A stretch of 64,000 nt of DNA, taken from the NCBI GenBank assembly GCA_027563935.2, contig CM050451.1, positions 102,451,565 to 102,515,564 of the forward strand, written 5' to 3'. Shown piece by piece: positions 1-11,900 of the stretch. The notes under the pieces are model-generated. The model worked only from the letters and a program-made list of their open reading frames with translations, made no database searches and was not told where the DNA came from. How positions within the stretch are numbered: the stretch's first letter is position 1; each line of letters starts with the position of its first letter. This stretch comes from Costus lasius (lineage: Eukaryota > Streptophyta > Magnoliopsida > Zingiberales > Costaceae). A program made the translations under genes and the position numbers.

Positions 1-1040
1 CACCGATCTAGCATCAGCTCTCTCGATCAAAGCTTACCGATCTCAAGCCCTAATCAATCAAACATGATCAGACCAGATCTCACTTATAATCAGAGATTAG
101 ATCCCTTTAAACTGAACCCAAATAATTCAGTCCACACGATCTGACTTAAGTAAGCCATATCATCAAATTGTGCGACCCTAAGGGTTTCCTTTAAATGTCG
201 GTAACGATAACTTACGTCATCACGATCAGTGAGGGGTATCTAGCAACACATCACTGTCTCCCGATATAAAGGAAAGAGTCTTCCAAGACTACACCCAAAC
301 CACAGCACAAGCGTGAATCAACTCACTAGGCATTACATGTTTCCTTTGCCACTGGATGTTCTTATTGGACAAGCCTGTCAAGCTTGTAACTCCAATATGA
401 TGAGCATGATTAGATCAGATGAGCATAGTCACCTGGGTATGGCCATACACTTTCTCAATCATCTCATCTAGGGGGCCCCTATAGAACACCACACTCCTTC
501 AACAAGGAGACGACAATCCTTAATCTATCATTAGTGCCCTAACCTGACTCATGATCATTATCCAAGATAGTCTATAACCATTATATTTCAAATGACATTG
601 AACTACCTCAAAACAATGACAATCATCATTTAGAAACACAAGTGATCTCAAGTCAAAGGAAATGTGCCACTTGTTGCAATCAAGGATTATTCACATTGTG
701 ACAAGCAATTGAATATCCTAGTAGGGTCTGTCCAGTACATCCAATGTACCCATGATTCTACATCTTATTCCATGCTCGAAGCATCCTATAAGATTAGAAC
801 ACATATTAGTCTTAACCATATCAAGGCTGTCTCATGTTCACCAAGATACATCGACTAAGGACATATAGCATGTCAGCCTAGCTGACCAGCTTTGAGACAT
901 TATTCAGAAGTACACTTATTACAGCAGACAAGGTAACTAACTGAATAACAACCATGCCTTTATAAACACAAGAGTTTATACACTTGATACTGTTACAATC
1001 CCAAGGCCTCAAACATTAGCCTTAAGGGCATACCCCAACA
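1..1040 (-). repeat. 3' LTR of Cop1-A (partial)
   Basis: In element orientation the LTR begins TGTTGGGGTATGCCC (the CCCAACA end at 1040 on the plus strand). It is directly preceded by the purine-rich tract AAGTGGGAGAT (reverse complement at 1041-1051). A TTTATAAAGG TATA-like motif lies about 85 bp into the LTR in element orientation, shared by all Cop1 copies. The remaining part of the LTR lies before base 1. Confidence 0.93.
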
Positions 1041-1060
1041 ATCTCCCACTTGCACTTAAT

Positions 1061-4000
1061 CTAATGGTTGAGAAATCTCAAACCCATATTATTACAGTGC
1101 TTCTCATGCTTCTGCTGCGCCAGAGGCTTGGTAAGCGGGTCAGCCAGATTGTCGTCTGTATGAACCTTGCAGATTTTGATCTCGCCACGATCAATGATCT
1201 CCCGGATCAAGTGAAACCGTCTCTGTATGTGCTTGGACTTCTGGTGCGACCGTGGTTCCTTTGCTTGTGCTATTGCTCCAGTGTTATCACAAAAGATAAC
1301 CAAAGGATCTGCACTCGAAGGAACAACACCAAGTTCTCTCACGAACTTACGAATCCACACTGCCTCCTTGGATGCTTCCGAGGCTGCAACATACTCGACT
1401 TCTGTTGTGGAATCAGCAACAGTTGACTGTTTGAAACTCTTCCACACCACCGCGCCACCATTCAAGCTAAAAACATAGCCTGATTGCGATCGGAAATCAT
1501 CCTGGTCCGACTGGAACGAAGCGTCAGTTAATCCTTCTATACTGAGTTCTTCCTGACCACCATATACCAAGAACATATCTTTGGTCCTCCGCAGATATTT
1601 CAAAATGTTCTTGACTGCAATCCAGTGCGCCAAACCTGGATTACTTTGGAATCGACTGGTCACGCTTAACCCGTAAGCGACGTCTGGGCGAGTACACAAC
1701 ATCGCATACATAATGGATCCAATAGCCGAAGCATAAGGCGTATTGTCCATTTCATCTTTCTCAGTCTGTGTTTGTGGACACTGACTCTTCGAAAGATTCA
1801 GACCATGTCTGACTGGAAGATATCCTCTTTTAGAATTCTCTAAATGGAATCTCTCCAGGACCTTATCGATGTAAGTACTCTGGCACAGCCCGAGAAGCCT
1901 CTTAGATCTATCCCTGTAGATCTTCACACCTAATACATAGGCTGCTTCTCCTAGATCTTTCATCTGAAAACATTTTCCTAACTATGCTTTAACAGCATGC
2001 AGTTCAGGAATATCGTTTCCAATGATTAAGATATCATCGACGTAGAGGACTAGGAAAGTAATCATGCTCCCACTAAACCTCTTATATACACACGGGTCAT
2101 CTTCGTTCTTGATGAAGCCAAACTCAGAGATTGATTCATCAAAACGAATATTCCAGCTTCTAGATGCTTGTTTCAGTCCATAAATGGACTTCTTTAACTT
2201 GCATATTTTATGACGATCTGATGGATTAGTGAAACCTTCAGGTTGTGTCATATACACATCCTCATCCAGTTTTCCATTAAGGAAAGCCGTCTTCACATCC
2301 ATCTGCCAGATCTCATAATCGTAATATGCTGCTATCGCGAAAAGAATCCGAATAGACTTAAACATGGCTACAGGAGAGAAAGTTTCATCATAATCTATCC
2401 CGTAGATTTGTTTGAAACCTTTCGCTACTAGCCTGCCTTTATAGGTAACCACGTTACCATCCATGTCAATCTTCCTTTTGAAGATCCATTTACAGCCTAT
2501 AGGGATTACTCCCGGAGGCGGATGAACCAAATCCCAGACTTGGTTATCTGACATGGAGTCCATCTCGGCTCGCATAGCATCAAGCCATCTAGCTGACTCC
2601 GGTCCACTGACCGCATCCGCATAAGTGAGGGGTTCATCATTATCAATGATGTAGACTCCGTCATAGCGCTCAGGCTGACGACGGATCCTTCCCGATCTTC
2701 GCGGTTCCCGTGATATCTGAGCCTCAGGTTGTTCAATAACCTGATCCACTGGCTCTGGCTCATCCAACTGTGCTTGAATACTTTGTCCTTCCTCTGGATT
2801 TTCATCCAGCTTTATTTCTCTCCCACTGGCTTCTTGCTGAAGAAATTCCTTCTCAAGAAATATTGCTGTCCGAGCAACAAACACTTTGTTCTCTTTGGGA
2901 TCGTAGAAATAATAACCCTTAGTTTCCTTAGGGTAACCGACAAAAATACATTTCTCAGATCTGCTCTCCAGTTTCCCAGAGGCGAGCTTTTTGACATAAG
3001 CCTCGCAGCCCCAGATCCTGATAAATGTCAAGCTCGGCTGTTTCCCATACCATAACTCATATGGCGTCTTAGAAACTGCCTTGGATGGCACTCGGTTTAG
3101 TACCTTTGCAGCTGTTTCCAGTGCAAATCCCCAAAAGGAGTAAGGTAGAGTAGCCTGACTCATCATAGAATGAACCATATCAAGCAACGTTCTATTTCTC
3201 CTCTCGGACACACCATTCCATTGCGGTGTTCCTGGCGGAGTGAGCTGTGAGATAATCCCACACTCTTTTAGATAGTCAGTAAACGCATGACTCAAGTATT
3301 CTCCACCTCGATCAGAACGAAGTGCCTTGATATTTCGGCCTAGCTGATTCTGTACTTCATTCTTGAACTCTTTGAACTTGTCAAAAGATTCACTCTTATG
3401 TCTCATAAGATAGACATAACCATACCTACTGAAATCATCAGTAAAGGTAACGAAGTACTGATAGCCACCTCTGGCATGTTTACTAAATGGCCCACACACA
3501 TCACTGTGTATAAGGTCAAGTAAACCTGAAGCCCTTTGACCTTTGTGAGGAAAAGGTGACTTCGTCATTTTACCCATTAAACAAGCTTTGCATGTATCAA
3601 TCTCCTCATAGGAGAAAGATCCCAGCAGTCCATGATTATGCAACCGCTTAATGCGCTTCTTGTTAATATGGCCTAAACGACTATGCCATAACAAGGTGCT
3701 GTAATCAGCATACTTGGCTTTCTTATTATCAACACTTTGTATAGAACTTTCCATGTCCAACATGTATAACCCATTGTTAATTGAACCAGTTGCATAAACA
3801 ATATTATCTAAAGATAAAACACACTTTGAAATATTGCATTCAAAGGCAAATCCTTTCCTGACAAGAGCAGGAATAGAGATAATATTTTTAGTAATACTGG
3901 GAACAAAGTAACAACTGTTTAGTTCTAATATAATGTCAGATGGTAATGAGATGAAATAGTCTCCTACAGCAATAGCAGCAACCCGTGCCCTGTTTCCAAC

Positions 4001-4945
4001 GCGTAGGTCCACCTCATGCTGTCCCACCTGTCTTCTTCTCTTGAGTTCCTGTACATTTGAACAAATGTGAACTCCACATGCAGTGTCCAACACCCATGAA
4101 ATAGAAGAAGATGAAACCATGACTTCCGTCACGTATATACCTGAGCCAGAAGCGATGCTTCCCCTCTTATCTCCTTGGAGCGTTTTACAGTCCTTTTTCC
4201 AGTGACCCAGCTGGCCACAGTGGAAACACATGTTGTCCTTTGACCGCTTAACCTTCTGTTTCAGAGCTTTGCTGTAATTCTTGACAGGGGCTTTGCCCTT
4301 CTTCCCCTTCTTCTTGTTCCTGGAAGGAACCATTAAGACAGAGGTTGAAGGCTTTCCCTTCAGAGTCTCCTCAGTTGTCAAGAGCATATTCAACAGCTCT
4401 GCCGGAGTACAATCGATTTTGTTCATATTAAAGTTAATAATGAACGCATCGAAAGAGGGCGGGAGAGACTGCAGAATAATATCCACAGCAAGCTCCTGGT
4501 TGATGGTATGTCCCAGTTTCTCCAGAGCCTCCTTGTGCCCAATCATCTTGAGCACGTGAGCTCCCACTGGGCTCCCTTCAGCCAGTTTGCTCTGAAAGAA
4601 AAGCTTTGTCAGATTATAGCGTTCTGTCCTCGCCTGTGCAGCATACAGCATCTTGAGGTTCGCTATAATCTCTATAGCCGACATATCCTCATGCTGACGC
4701 TGCAGCGGTGGCGTCATAGACGCTAGCATCAGGCAAGCGACGTCAATGCTATCATTGACATGCTTTTCATAGGCATCACGAACCGCCCTTGCGGCGTTCG
4801 CAGCGGGTTGAGGCGGCACAGCCGTCTCGAGGACATACAGTTTCCTCTCAGCCTTAAGAACGATCTTAAGGTGTCCGAACCAGTCTGAGAAGTTTGGCCC
4901 AGCAAACTTCTCCCTTTCCAGTAGGGATCGCACATTGAAGCTCAT
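1061..4945 (-). pseudogene. gag-pol: Cop1-A gag-pol polyprotein, one in-frame stop
   Basis: This is a Ty1/copia polyprotein of 1294 codons, exactly the length of the intact Cop1-B frame. It has Gag with a CCHC knuckle (CFHCGQLGHWKKDC, about residues 240-253), protease (WVLDTACG, D287), integrase (HHCC zinc region about 421-455, then D482, D545, E581), reverse transcriptase (QMDVKTAFLNG and YVDD, about 968-971) and RNase H (TDASFQSD about 1141, E1182, CDNTG). Domain order protease-integrase-RT-RNase H defines copia. The only break is TAG at 1982-1984, codon 988, where the sister copies have Trp (AWLGKCFQ). It falls just after the RT active site, so a truncated product would lack RNase H. No frameshift is present. 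The start is the ATG at 4945, conserved in Cop1-B and Cop1-D. Confidence 0.95.
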
Positions 4946-6747
4946 GGTGTTCGTTGCTGCAGGAATCTACAACAATGCAAGAACAGCAAGGTCAGTATCA
5001 ATGTCTAGAATCAATCCAGGACTTAAGAAAGATTCCTTTCTCACTATTTTATCTGACTAAAAAATCCATTAAAACAGTCCGAAAGAGTAGCACTCTTTTA
5101 GTGAGATGGGATCCAGATTTCATAATTGGTCTCCGCGTCCCGCTCAGGCGAGATAAGATGCACAGAGAGTACAAGCTCTAATTTCTGGTAGGCAGTCCCT
5201 GCCAATCACCAACCCGTGTGATTCCCCTTCATCTGGGCAATCCAGCAGACTGTGCCAACTGAGTTGGTACAACACAATCTCTGACCCCACAGATGGCTGC
5301 CTCCATGCGCTACCATATGCCCCATATGTAGCCTACATGGTCAAGCTGTCCTGACCTACTCCCTGGACCACCACGTGCTATGCTGAGCAACGAGAAGCGA
5401 TAAATCCCTTCTCTGTAACACGCAGGTGAAATCCAGCACCGTCTGAAGATAGATGGACGTGCCCACTGAGTGGGTACAACACGGCTCCAACGATAGTCAG
5501 AACAGTGAGGTTTCGCGTCAGAAGGCTTTACGAGCTTGATATTTTAGCGTTGGATTTTAACGGTCTTTTATCTTCTTAACTATCATGCAATTCCTATGGT
5601 GATAGCAGAAGATAAACTCATGCAGTTCTAATTATATAAGCAATAAAAAGAAAGCATGGATCTTATGTGGTAAAAGCCCATAGCCTAAGTAAGACCTTAA
5701 GACAACTTAAGTCTTCACTTGCTCTTCTTGGGTCTTTTGCATCTCATCTGGCCCAGACCAGGGCCCAAGCGCACTCTGCAGCTCAGGTGCGCCCACCAGG
5801 TAGACGCGCCTGTCATAGGGTCGAACCCTAGACCTCCCACCTGGTCAAGCCACTGCTGCATGCGCCAATGCCATGTGTGCTCTGTTCTCTTGTCTAATCA
5901 AAATACATTTTGATCTATCTAGACAAGCTTGACTCGCAGGTCAATTATACAATTAATTAAAAATGTGATTCGCAGATCACAATAATAATAATTTACCAGG
6001 CTCGCAGGCCCCAGCACAGCACACATTAAGGGCAACCCACATAAGATTAAATAAACAAGCATCATGGCATCATTCAATCAACATGTGATCCATTACAAAG
6101 AAAATAAACTTTTGAAAACCCCATTGGCATCAATTTTAATTTCCTTACGTGCCCTACAACCTTACAACGGTCCATTGATAGGGATCCACTCAACAATCTA
6201 GTTAGATCCATGCCCTTGCATGCACCAAGTCCTAACTGACTCGAGTTGACCTAATGGTCAACCATGCATGCGCCAAGGGCTGAACAACCAACATGAGTTC
6301 TGGCAAGCGGGTGTGACCCCGGGCCTAACTCATGTGTGTTCACTGGTTGTCTCAACCAGACCTCGCTACACGCCTGTGATGCAATCGACCTATAGCCACC
6401 TTGTGCTTGCGCACAGGTGCCATCTGGTCGATCCATCTAGGCTGTCAGATGGTCTGATCAGACTATTGGATCTAACCTAGAGGGTGACTTCAACCCCATC
6501 AACCCGTCTAAGGGTTTATAGTAAGCGCATATAGATCTAATTGTTTGCGCGCAAGTAAACAAGTTTTTAATGAAATACCATTCAACAAACTTAAACATGC
6601 GCCAACAAGATCATGCAAAAACATGAACAAAACACATGCACCAACACCTAAAACCTAGCATGTAGATTCGCATGTGAAAAAGATCTATACTAGAGCGCAA
6701 GCAAGGATCACAAAGCAATCATATAACCATACATACAACCGCTGCAC
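4946..6747 (-). other. Cop1-A 5' untranslated leader
   Basis: About 1.8 kb of noncoding leader lie between primer site and gag ATG. It is colinear with the leaders of Cop1-C (28883-30708) and Cop1-D (40269-42100). No long conserved frame is visible. Around 5817-5840 the minus strand carries a GGGTTCGACCC motif resembling a Pol III B box, also present in the Cop1-C leader near 29823; no matching A box was convincing. Confidence 0.8.
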
Positions 6748-6755
6748 TGATACCA
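6748..6755 (-). promoter_or_regulatory. Primer binding site of Cop1-A
   Basis: The reverse complement reads TGGTATCAGTGC starting two bases inside the LTR boundary. It matches the 3' end of plant initiator tRNA-Met (TGGTATCAGAGC) except for one base, and marks the 5' LTR edge at 6758. Confidence 0.85.
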
Positions 6756-6757
6756 AT

Positions 6758-8477
6758 TGAAGGTCCCCTTCAAGGGGGAGCGAAACTATTGCAGGGTCCC
6801 CTTCAAGGGGGAGCGAAACCCTAATAGGCGCATAGGGAGGTTTACATGCAGCGGAAGGGGTTTCTAGGGATCGAATGCATGATATATGATCAACTTTAAA
6901 TTAAATCTCAAAGAATGGTAGCGATTCATACCATGGCCATCGCTTAGATGGTGTCTAGGAAGTAAAGAGAACGATGGGGTTCTCCTCCAAAGCGCCACAC
7001 ACAAGATGAACGATGGCTTGCTCCTTGGACGCTCCTTGTGCTAGCAAGGTTCTCCAAGTGACCTTGTCGTGTGAGAAGGGATGAAGAAGATTGAGAGAAC
7101 AAGCTTGGCCGAGATCTACTTGCGCCAAACCTCCTTGTCGTCCAAAGCCACACTTCACCACTCGACGAGAGTGAATGGAGAAGAGGAGCGCTTACATTAC
7201 AAGGTGGAAGCGTTTTCCATTTGGAAAACCGACTTCCACATAAGGCAAGTCCTCAATGCATGCGTTCATGCGTTTGAACCATCGAAACCTTCTCTCATTC
7301 GAACCAAACGTTCACCTAGTGAACTGGTTCAAATCAATGGGTTTGGTTCAAAACAATTAACCCAAGCTACTTGGTCTAGATCATATCAAACCCTAAGGCT
7401 CCAGATCTAACCGTTCATCCCTTGATGCTCCTGATCCCACCGATCTAGCATCAGCTCTCTCGATCAAAGCTTACCGATCTCAAACCCTAATCAATCAAAC
7501 ATGATCAGACCAGATCTCACTTATAATCAGAGATTAGATCCCTTTAAACTGAACCCAAATAATTCAGTCCACACGATCTGACTTAAGTAAGCCATATCAT
7601 CAAATTGTGCGACCCTAAGAGTTTCCTTTAAATGTCGGTAACGATAACTTACGTCATCACGATCAGTGAGGGGTATCTAGCAACACATCACTGTCTCCCG
7701 ATATAAAGGAAAGAGTCTTCCAAGACAACACCCAAACCACAGCACAAGCGTGAATCAACTCACTAGGCATTACATGTTTCCTTTGCCACTGGATGTTCTT
7801 ATTGGACAAGCCTGTCAAGCTTGTAACTCCAATATGATGAGCATGATTAGATCAGATGAGCATAGTCACCTGGGTATGGCCATACACTTTCTCAATCATC
7901 TCATCTAGGGGGCCCCTATAGAACACCACACTCCTTCAACAAGGAGACGGCAATCCTTTATCTATCATTAGTGCCCTAACCTGACTCATGATCATTATCC
8001 AAGATAGTCTATAACCATTATATTTCAAATGACATTGAACTACCTCAAAACAATGACAATCATCATTTAGAAACACAAGTGATCTCAAGTCAAAGGAAAT
8101 GTGCCACTTGTTGCAATCAAGGATTATTCACATTGTGACAAGCAATTGAATATCCTAGTAGGGTCTGTCCAGTACATCCAATGTACCCATGATTCTACAT
8201 CTTATTCCATGCTCGAAGCATCCTATAAGATTAGAACACATATTAGTCTTAACCATATCAAGGCTGTCTCATGTTCACCAAGATACATCGACTAAGGACA
8301 TATAGCATGTCAGCCTAGCTGACCAGCTTTGAGACATTATTCAGAAGTACACTTATTACAGCAGACAAGGTAACTAACTGAATAACAACCATGCCTTTAT
8401 AAACACAAGAGTTTATACACATGATACTGTTACAATCCCAAGGCCTCAAACATTAGCCTTAAGGGCATACCCCAACA
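6758..8477 (-). repeat. 5' LTR of Cop1-A, 1720 bp
   Basis: The LTR is bounded by TGAAGG (plus-strand left end) and CCCAACA at 8477. The left end carries a 25-bp direct duplication (GGTCCCCTTCAAGGGGGAGC core at about 6762 and 6796), each copy a near palindrome CCCCTT-C-AAGGGG able to form a short hairpin at the U5 end. This end differs from those of Cop1-B, -C and -D, so LTR subfamilies are distinguishable. Confidence 0.94.
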
Positions 8478-8861
8478 ACTTGCATATGTCTAGTGCAAGT
8501 ATTGCGTGGTGGCAGGTACCTTTATGAATTGTGTTTCTTGGAGATTGTATGTATGGATTTTTGGAAATTTTCAGATCGTGTTTCTTGAACTCGGTTTTAC
8601 CTAGCATGTGAATCGATCTTGTATGACACATCCTGTTTCTTCTGTGATTTGTGTTGCTTGTTTGGGGTTAAGATAACGGGATGTTACAGAATGGTATCAG
8701 AGGAGTTGGCTAGCTAAAACTTAGTTCGGGGGAAAACATGTTTGTGTATTGCTAGACACCTGATAGGTTTATGTTTGTTTTCCTTACTGTGGTATGTGTG
8801 TGTAGGAACTTAAGATGGTGCGAACTAGAGGAAATGCTAGCGGCGAGGATGAGCAGACAAA
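8478..8861 (+). mobile_element. Tekay-like gypsy fragment: LTR 3' end, primer site, leader, gag start
   Basis: 8478-8688 aligns with the last ~210 bp of the solo LTR at 47016-49545 (shared ACTTGCATATGTCTAGTGCA and the terminal GATAACGGGATGT(T/G)ACA). It is followed by TGGTATCAGAG (8692-8702, initiator tRNA-Met primer site) and a leader similar to that of the Tekay element at 58182-58329 (both contain TTTGTGTATTGCTAGA). It ends in an ATGGTGCGA gag start. Homology switches abruptly to copia leader at 8854-8861. The left side is interrupted by Cop1-A. Confidence 0.88.
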
Positions 8862-8865
8862 ATAG
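8815..8865 (+). pseudogene. First codons of Tekay-like gag, truncated by the copia junction
   Basis: ATG at 8815 opens MVRTRGNASGEDEQ, comparable with MVRPRSSSSNGDQQ at the start of the Tekay gag at 58330. The frame enters copia leader sequence and stops at 8863-8865 after 16 codons. Only the gag N-terminus remains, so no function is expected. Confidence 0.7.
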
Positions 8866-8962
8866 TGAGAAAAGAATCTTTCTTAAGTCCTGGATTGATT
8901 CTGAACATTGATACTGACCTTGCTGTTCTTGCTTGTTGTAGATTCCTGCAGCAACAAACACC

Positions 8963-11900
8963 ATGAGCTTCAATGTGCGATCCCTACTGGAAAGGGAGAA
9001 GTTTGCTGGGCCGAACTTCTCTGACTGGTTCGGACACCTTAAGATCGTTCTTAAGGCAAAGAGGAAACTGTATGTCCTCGAGACGGTGATACTGCCGCAG
9101 CCCGCTCCGAACGCCGCAAGGGCGGTTCGGGATGCCTATGAAAAGCACGTCAATGATAGCATTGATGTCGCTTGCCTGATGCTAGCGTCTATGACGCCAC
9201 CGCTGCAGCGTCAGCATGAGGATATGTCGGCTATAGAGATTATAGCGAACCTCAAGATGCTGTATGCTGCACAGGCGAGGACAGAACGCTATAATCTGAC
9301 GAAGCTCTTCTTTCAGAGCAAACTGGCTGAGGGGAGCCCAGTGGGAGCTCACGTGCTCAAGATGATTGGGCACAAGGAGGCTCTGGAGAAACTGGGGCAT
9401 ACCATCAACCAGGAGCTTGCTGTAGATATTATTCTGCAGTCTCTTCCGCCTTCTTTCGATGTGTTCATCATTAACTTTAATATGAACAAAATCGATTGTA
9501 CGCCGGCAGAGCTGCTGAATATGCTCTTGACTACTGAGGAAACTCTGAAGGGCAAGCCTTCAACCTCGGTCTTAATGGTTCCTTCTAGGAATAAGAAGAA
9601 GGGGAAGAAGGGCAAGGCCCCTGTCAAGAACTACAGTAAGGCACTGAAACAGAAGGTGAAGCGGTCGAAGGACAACAGGTGTTTCCACTGTGGCCAGCTG
9701 GGTCACTGGAAAAAGGACTGTAAAGCGCTCCAAGGAGATAAGAGGGGAAGCATCGCTTCTGGCTCAGGTATATACGTGACGGAAGTCATGGTTTCATCTT
9801 CTTCTATATCATGGGTGTTGGACACTGCATGTGGAGTTCACATTTGTTCAAATGTACAGGAACTCAAGAGAAGAAGGCAGGTGGGACAGCATGAGGTAGA
9901 CCTACGCGTTGGAAACGGGGCACGAGTTGCTGCTGTTGCTGTAGGAGACTATTTCATTTCTTTACCATCTGGCATTGTATTGGAATTAAACAATTGTTAT
10001 TTTGTACCGAGTATCACTAAAAATATTATCTCTATTCCTGCTCTTGTCAGGAAAGGATTTGCCTTTGAATGCAATATTTCAAAGTGTGTTTTATCTTGTG
10101 ATAATATTGTTTATGCAACTGGTTCAATTAACAATGGGTTATTCATGTTGGACATGGAAAATTCTATACAAAACATTGATCATAAGAAAGCCAAGTATGC
10201 TGATGACAGCACCTTGCTATGGCATAGTCGTTTAGGCCATATTAACAAGAAGCGCATTAAGCGGTTGCATGATCATGGACTGCTGGGATCATTCTCCTAT
10301 GAGGAGATTGATACATGCAAAGCTTGTTTAATGGGTAAAATGACGAAGTCACCTTTTCTTAATAAAGGACAAAGGGCTTCAGGTTTACTTGACCTAATAC
10401 ACAGTGATGTGTGTGGGCCTTTTAGTAAACATGCCAGAGGTGGCTATCAGTACTTCATTACCTTTACTGATGATTTCAGTAGGTATGGATATGTCTATTT
10501 AATGAGACATAAGAGTGAATCTTTTGACAAGTTCAAAGAGTTCAAAAATGAAGTACAAAATCAGTTAGGCCGAAATATCAAGGCACTTCGTTCTGATCGA
10601 GGTGGTGAATACCTAAGTCATGCATTGACTGACTATCTGAAGGAGTGTGGGATTATCTCACAGCTCACTCCGCCAGGAACACCGCAATGGAATGGTGTGT
10701 CCGAGAGGAGAAATAGAACGTTACTTGATATGGTTCGTTCTATGATGAGTCAGGCCACTCTTCCATATTCCTTTTGGGGTTTTGCACTGGAAACAGCTGC
10801 AAAGGTACTAAACCGAGTGCCATCCAAGGCAGTTTCTAAGACGCCATATGAGTTATGGTATGGGAAACAGCCAAGCTTGACATTTATCAGGATCTGGGGT
10901 TGCGAGGCTTATGTCAAAAAGCTCGCCTCTGGGAAACTGGAGAGCAGATCTGAGAAATGTATATTTGTCGGTTACCCTAAGGAAACTAAGGGTTATTATT
11001 TCTACGATCCCAAAGAGAACAAAGTTTTTGTTGCTCAAACGGCCATATTTCTTGAGAAGGAGTTTCTTCTGCAAGAGGCCAGTGGGAGAGAAATAAGGCT
11101 GGATGAGATTCCAGAGGAAGGACAAAGTAGTCAAGCACAGTTGGATGAGCCTGAGCCGGTAGATCAGGTTATTGAACAACCTGAGGCTCAGATATCACAG
11201 GAACCGCGAAGATCGGGAAGGATCCGTCGACAGCCAGAGCGTTATGACGGAGTCTACATCATTGATAATGATGAACCCCTAACTTATGCGGATGCGGTCA
11301 GTGGACCGGAGTCAGCTAGATGGCTTGATGCTATGCGAGCCGAGATGGACTCCATGTCAGATAACCAAGTCTGGGATTTGGTTGATGCGCCTCTGGGAGT
11401 AATCCCAATAGGGTGTAAATGGATCTTCAAGAAGAAGATTGACATGGATGGTAACGTGGTTACCTATAAAGGCAGGCTAGTTGCGAAAGGTTTCAAACAA
11501 ATCTACGGGATAGATTATGATGAAACTTTCTCACCTGTAGCCATGTTTAAGTCTATTCGGATTCTTTTCGCGATAGCTGCATATTACGATTATGAGATCT
11601 GGCAGATGGATGTGAAAACAGCTTTCCTTAATGGAAATCTGGATGAGGATGTGTATATGACACAACCTGAAGGTTTCACTAATCCATCAGATCGTCATAA
11701 AATATGCAAGTTAAAGAAGTCCATTTATGGACTTAAACAAGCATCTAGAAGCTGGAATATTCGTTTTGATGAATCAATCTCTGAGTTTGGTTTCATCAAG
11801 AACGAAGATGACCCGTGTGTATATAAGAGGTTTAGTGGGAGCGTAATAACATTCCTAATCCTCTACGTCGATGATATCTTGATCATTGGAAATGATATTC

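Larger units (their letters stand above)
1..8477 (-). mobile_element. Cop1-A, Ty1/copia LTR retrotransposon, left LTR cut by window edge
   Basis: Two LTR copies in the same orientation flank an internal region with primer site, gag-pol frame and polypurine tract, all on the minus strand. The visible 1040 bp of the left LTR align without net indels to 7438-8477. I count about six substitutions, so insertion was recent. The right flank beginning ACTTGCATATG lies inside a Tekay-like gypsy LTR: the same stretch occurs uninterrupted in the solo LTR at 47016-49545. The left target duplication is outside the window. Confidence 0.95.

Noticed and set aside
664..858. 64-codon antisense frame kept open in eight Cop1 LTR copies
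   Set aside because: It starts at GTG, has no recognisable domain, and the LTRs are too similar for openness to show selection.
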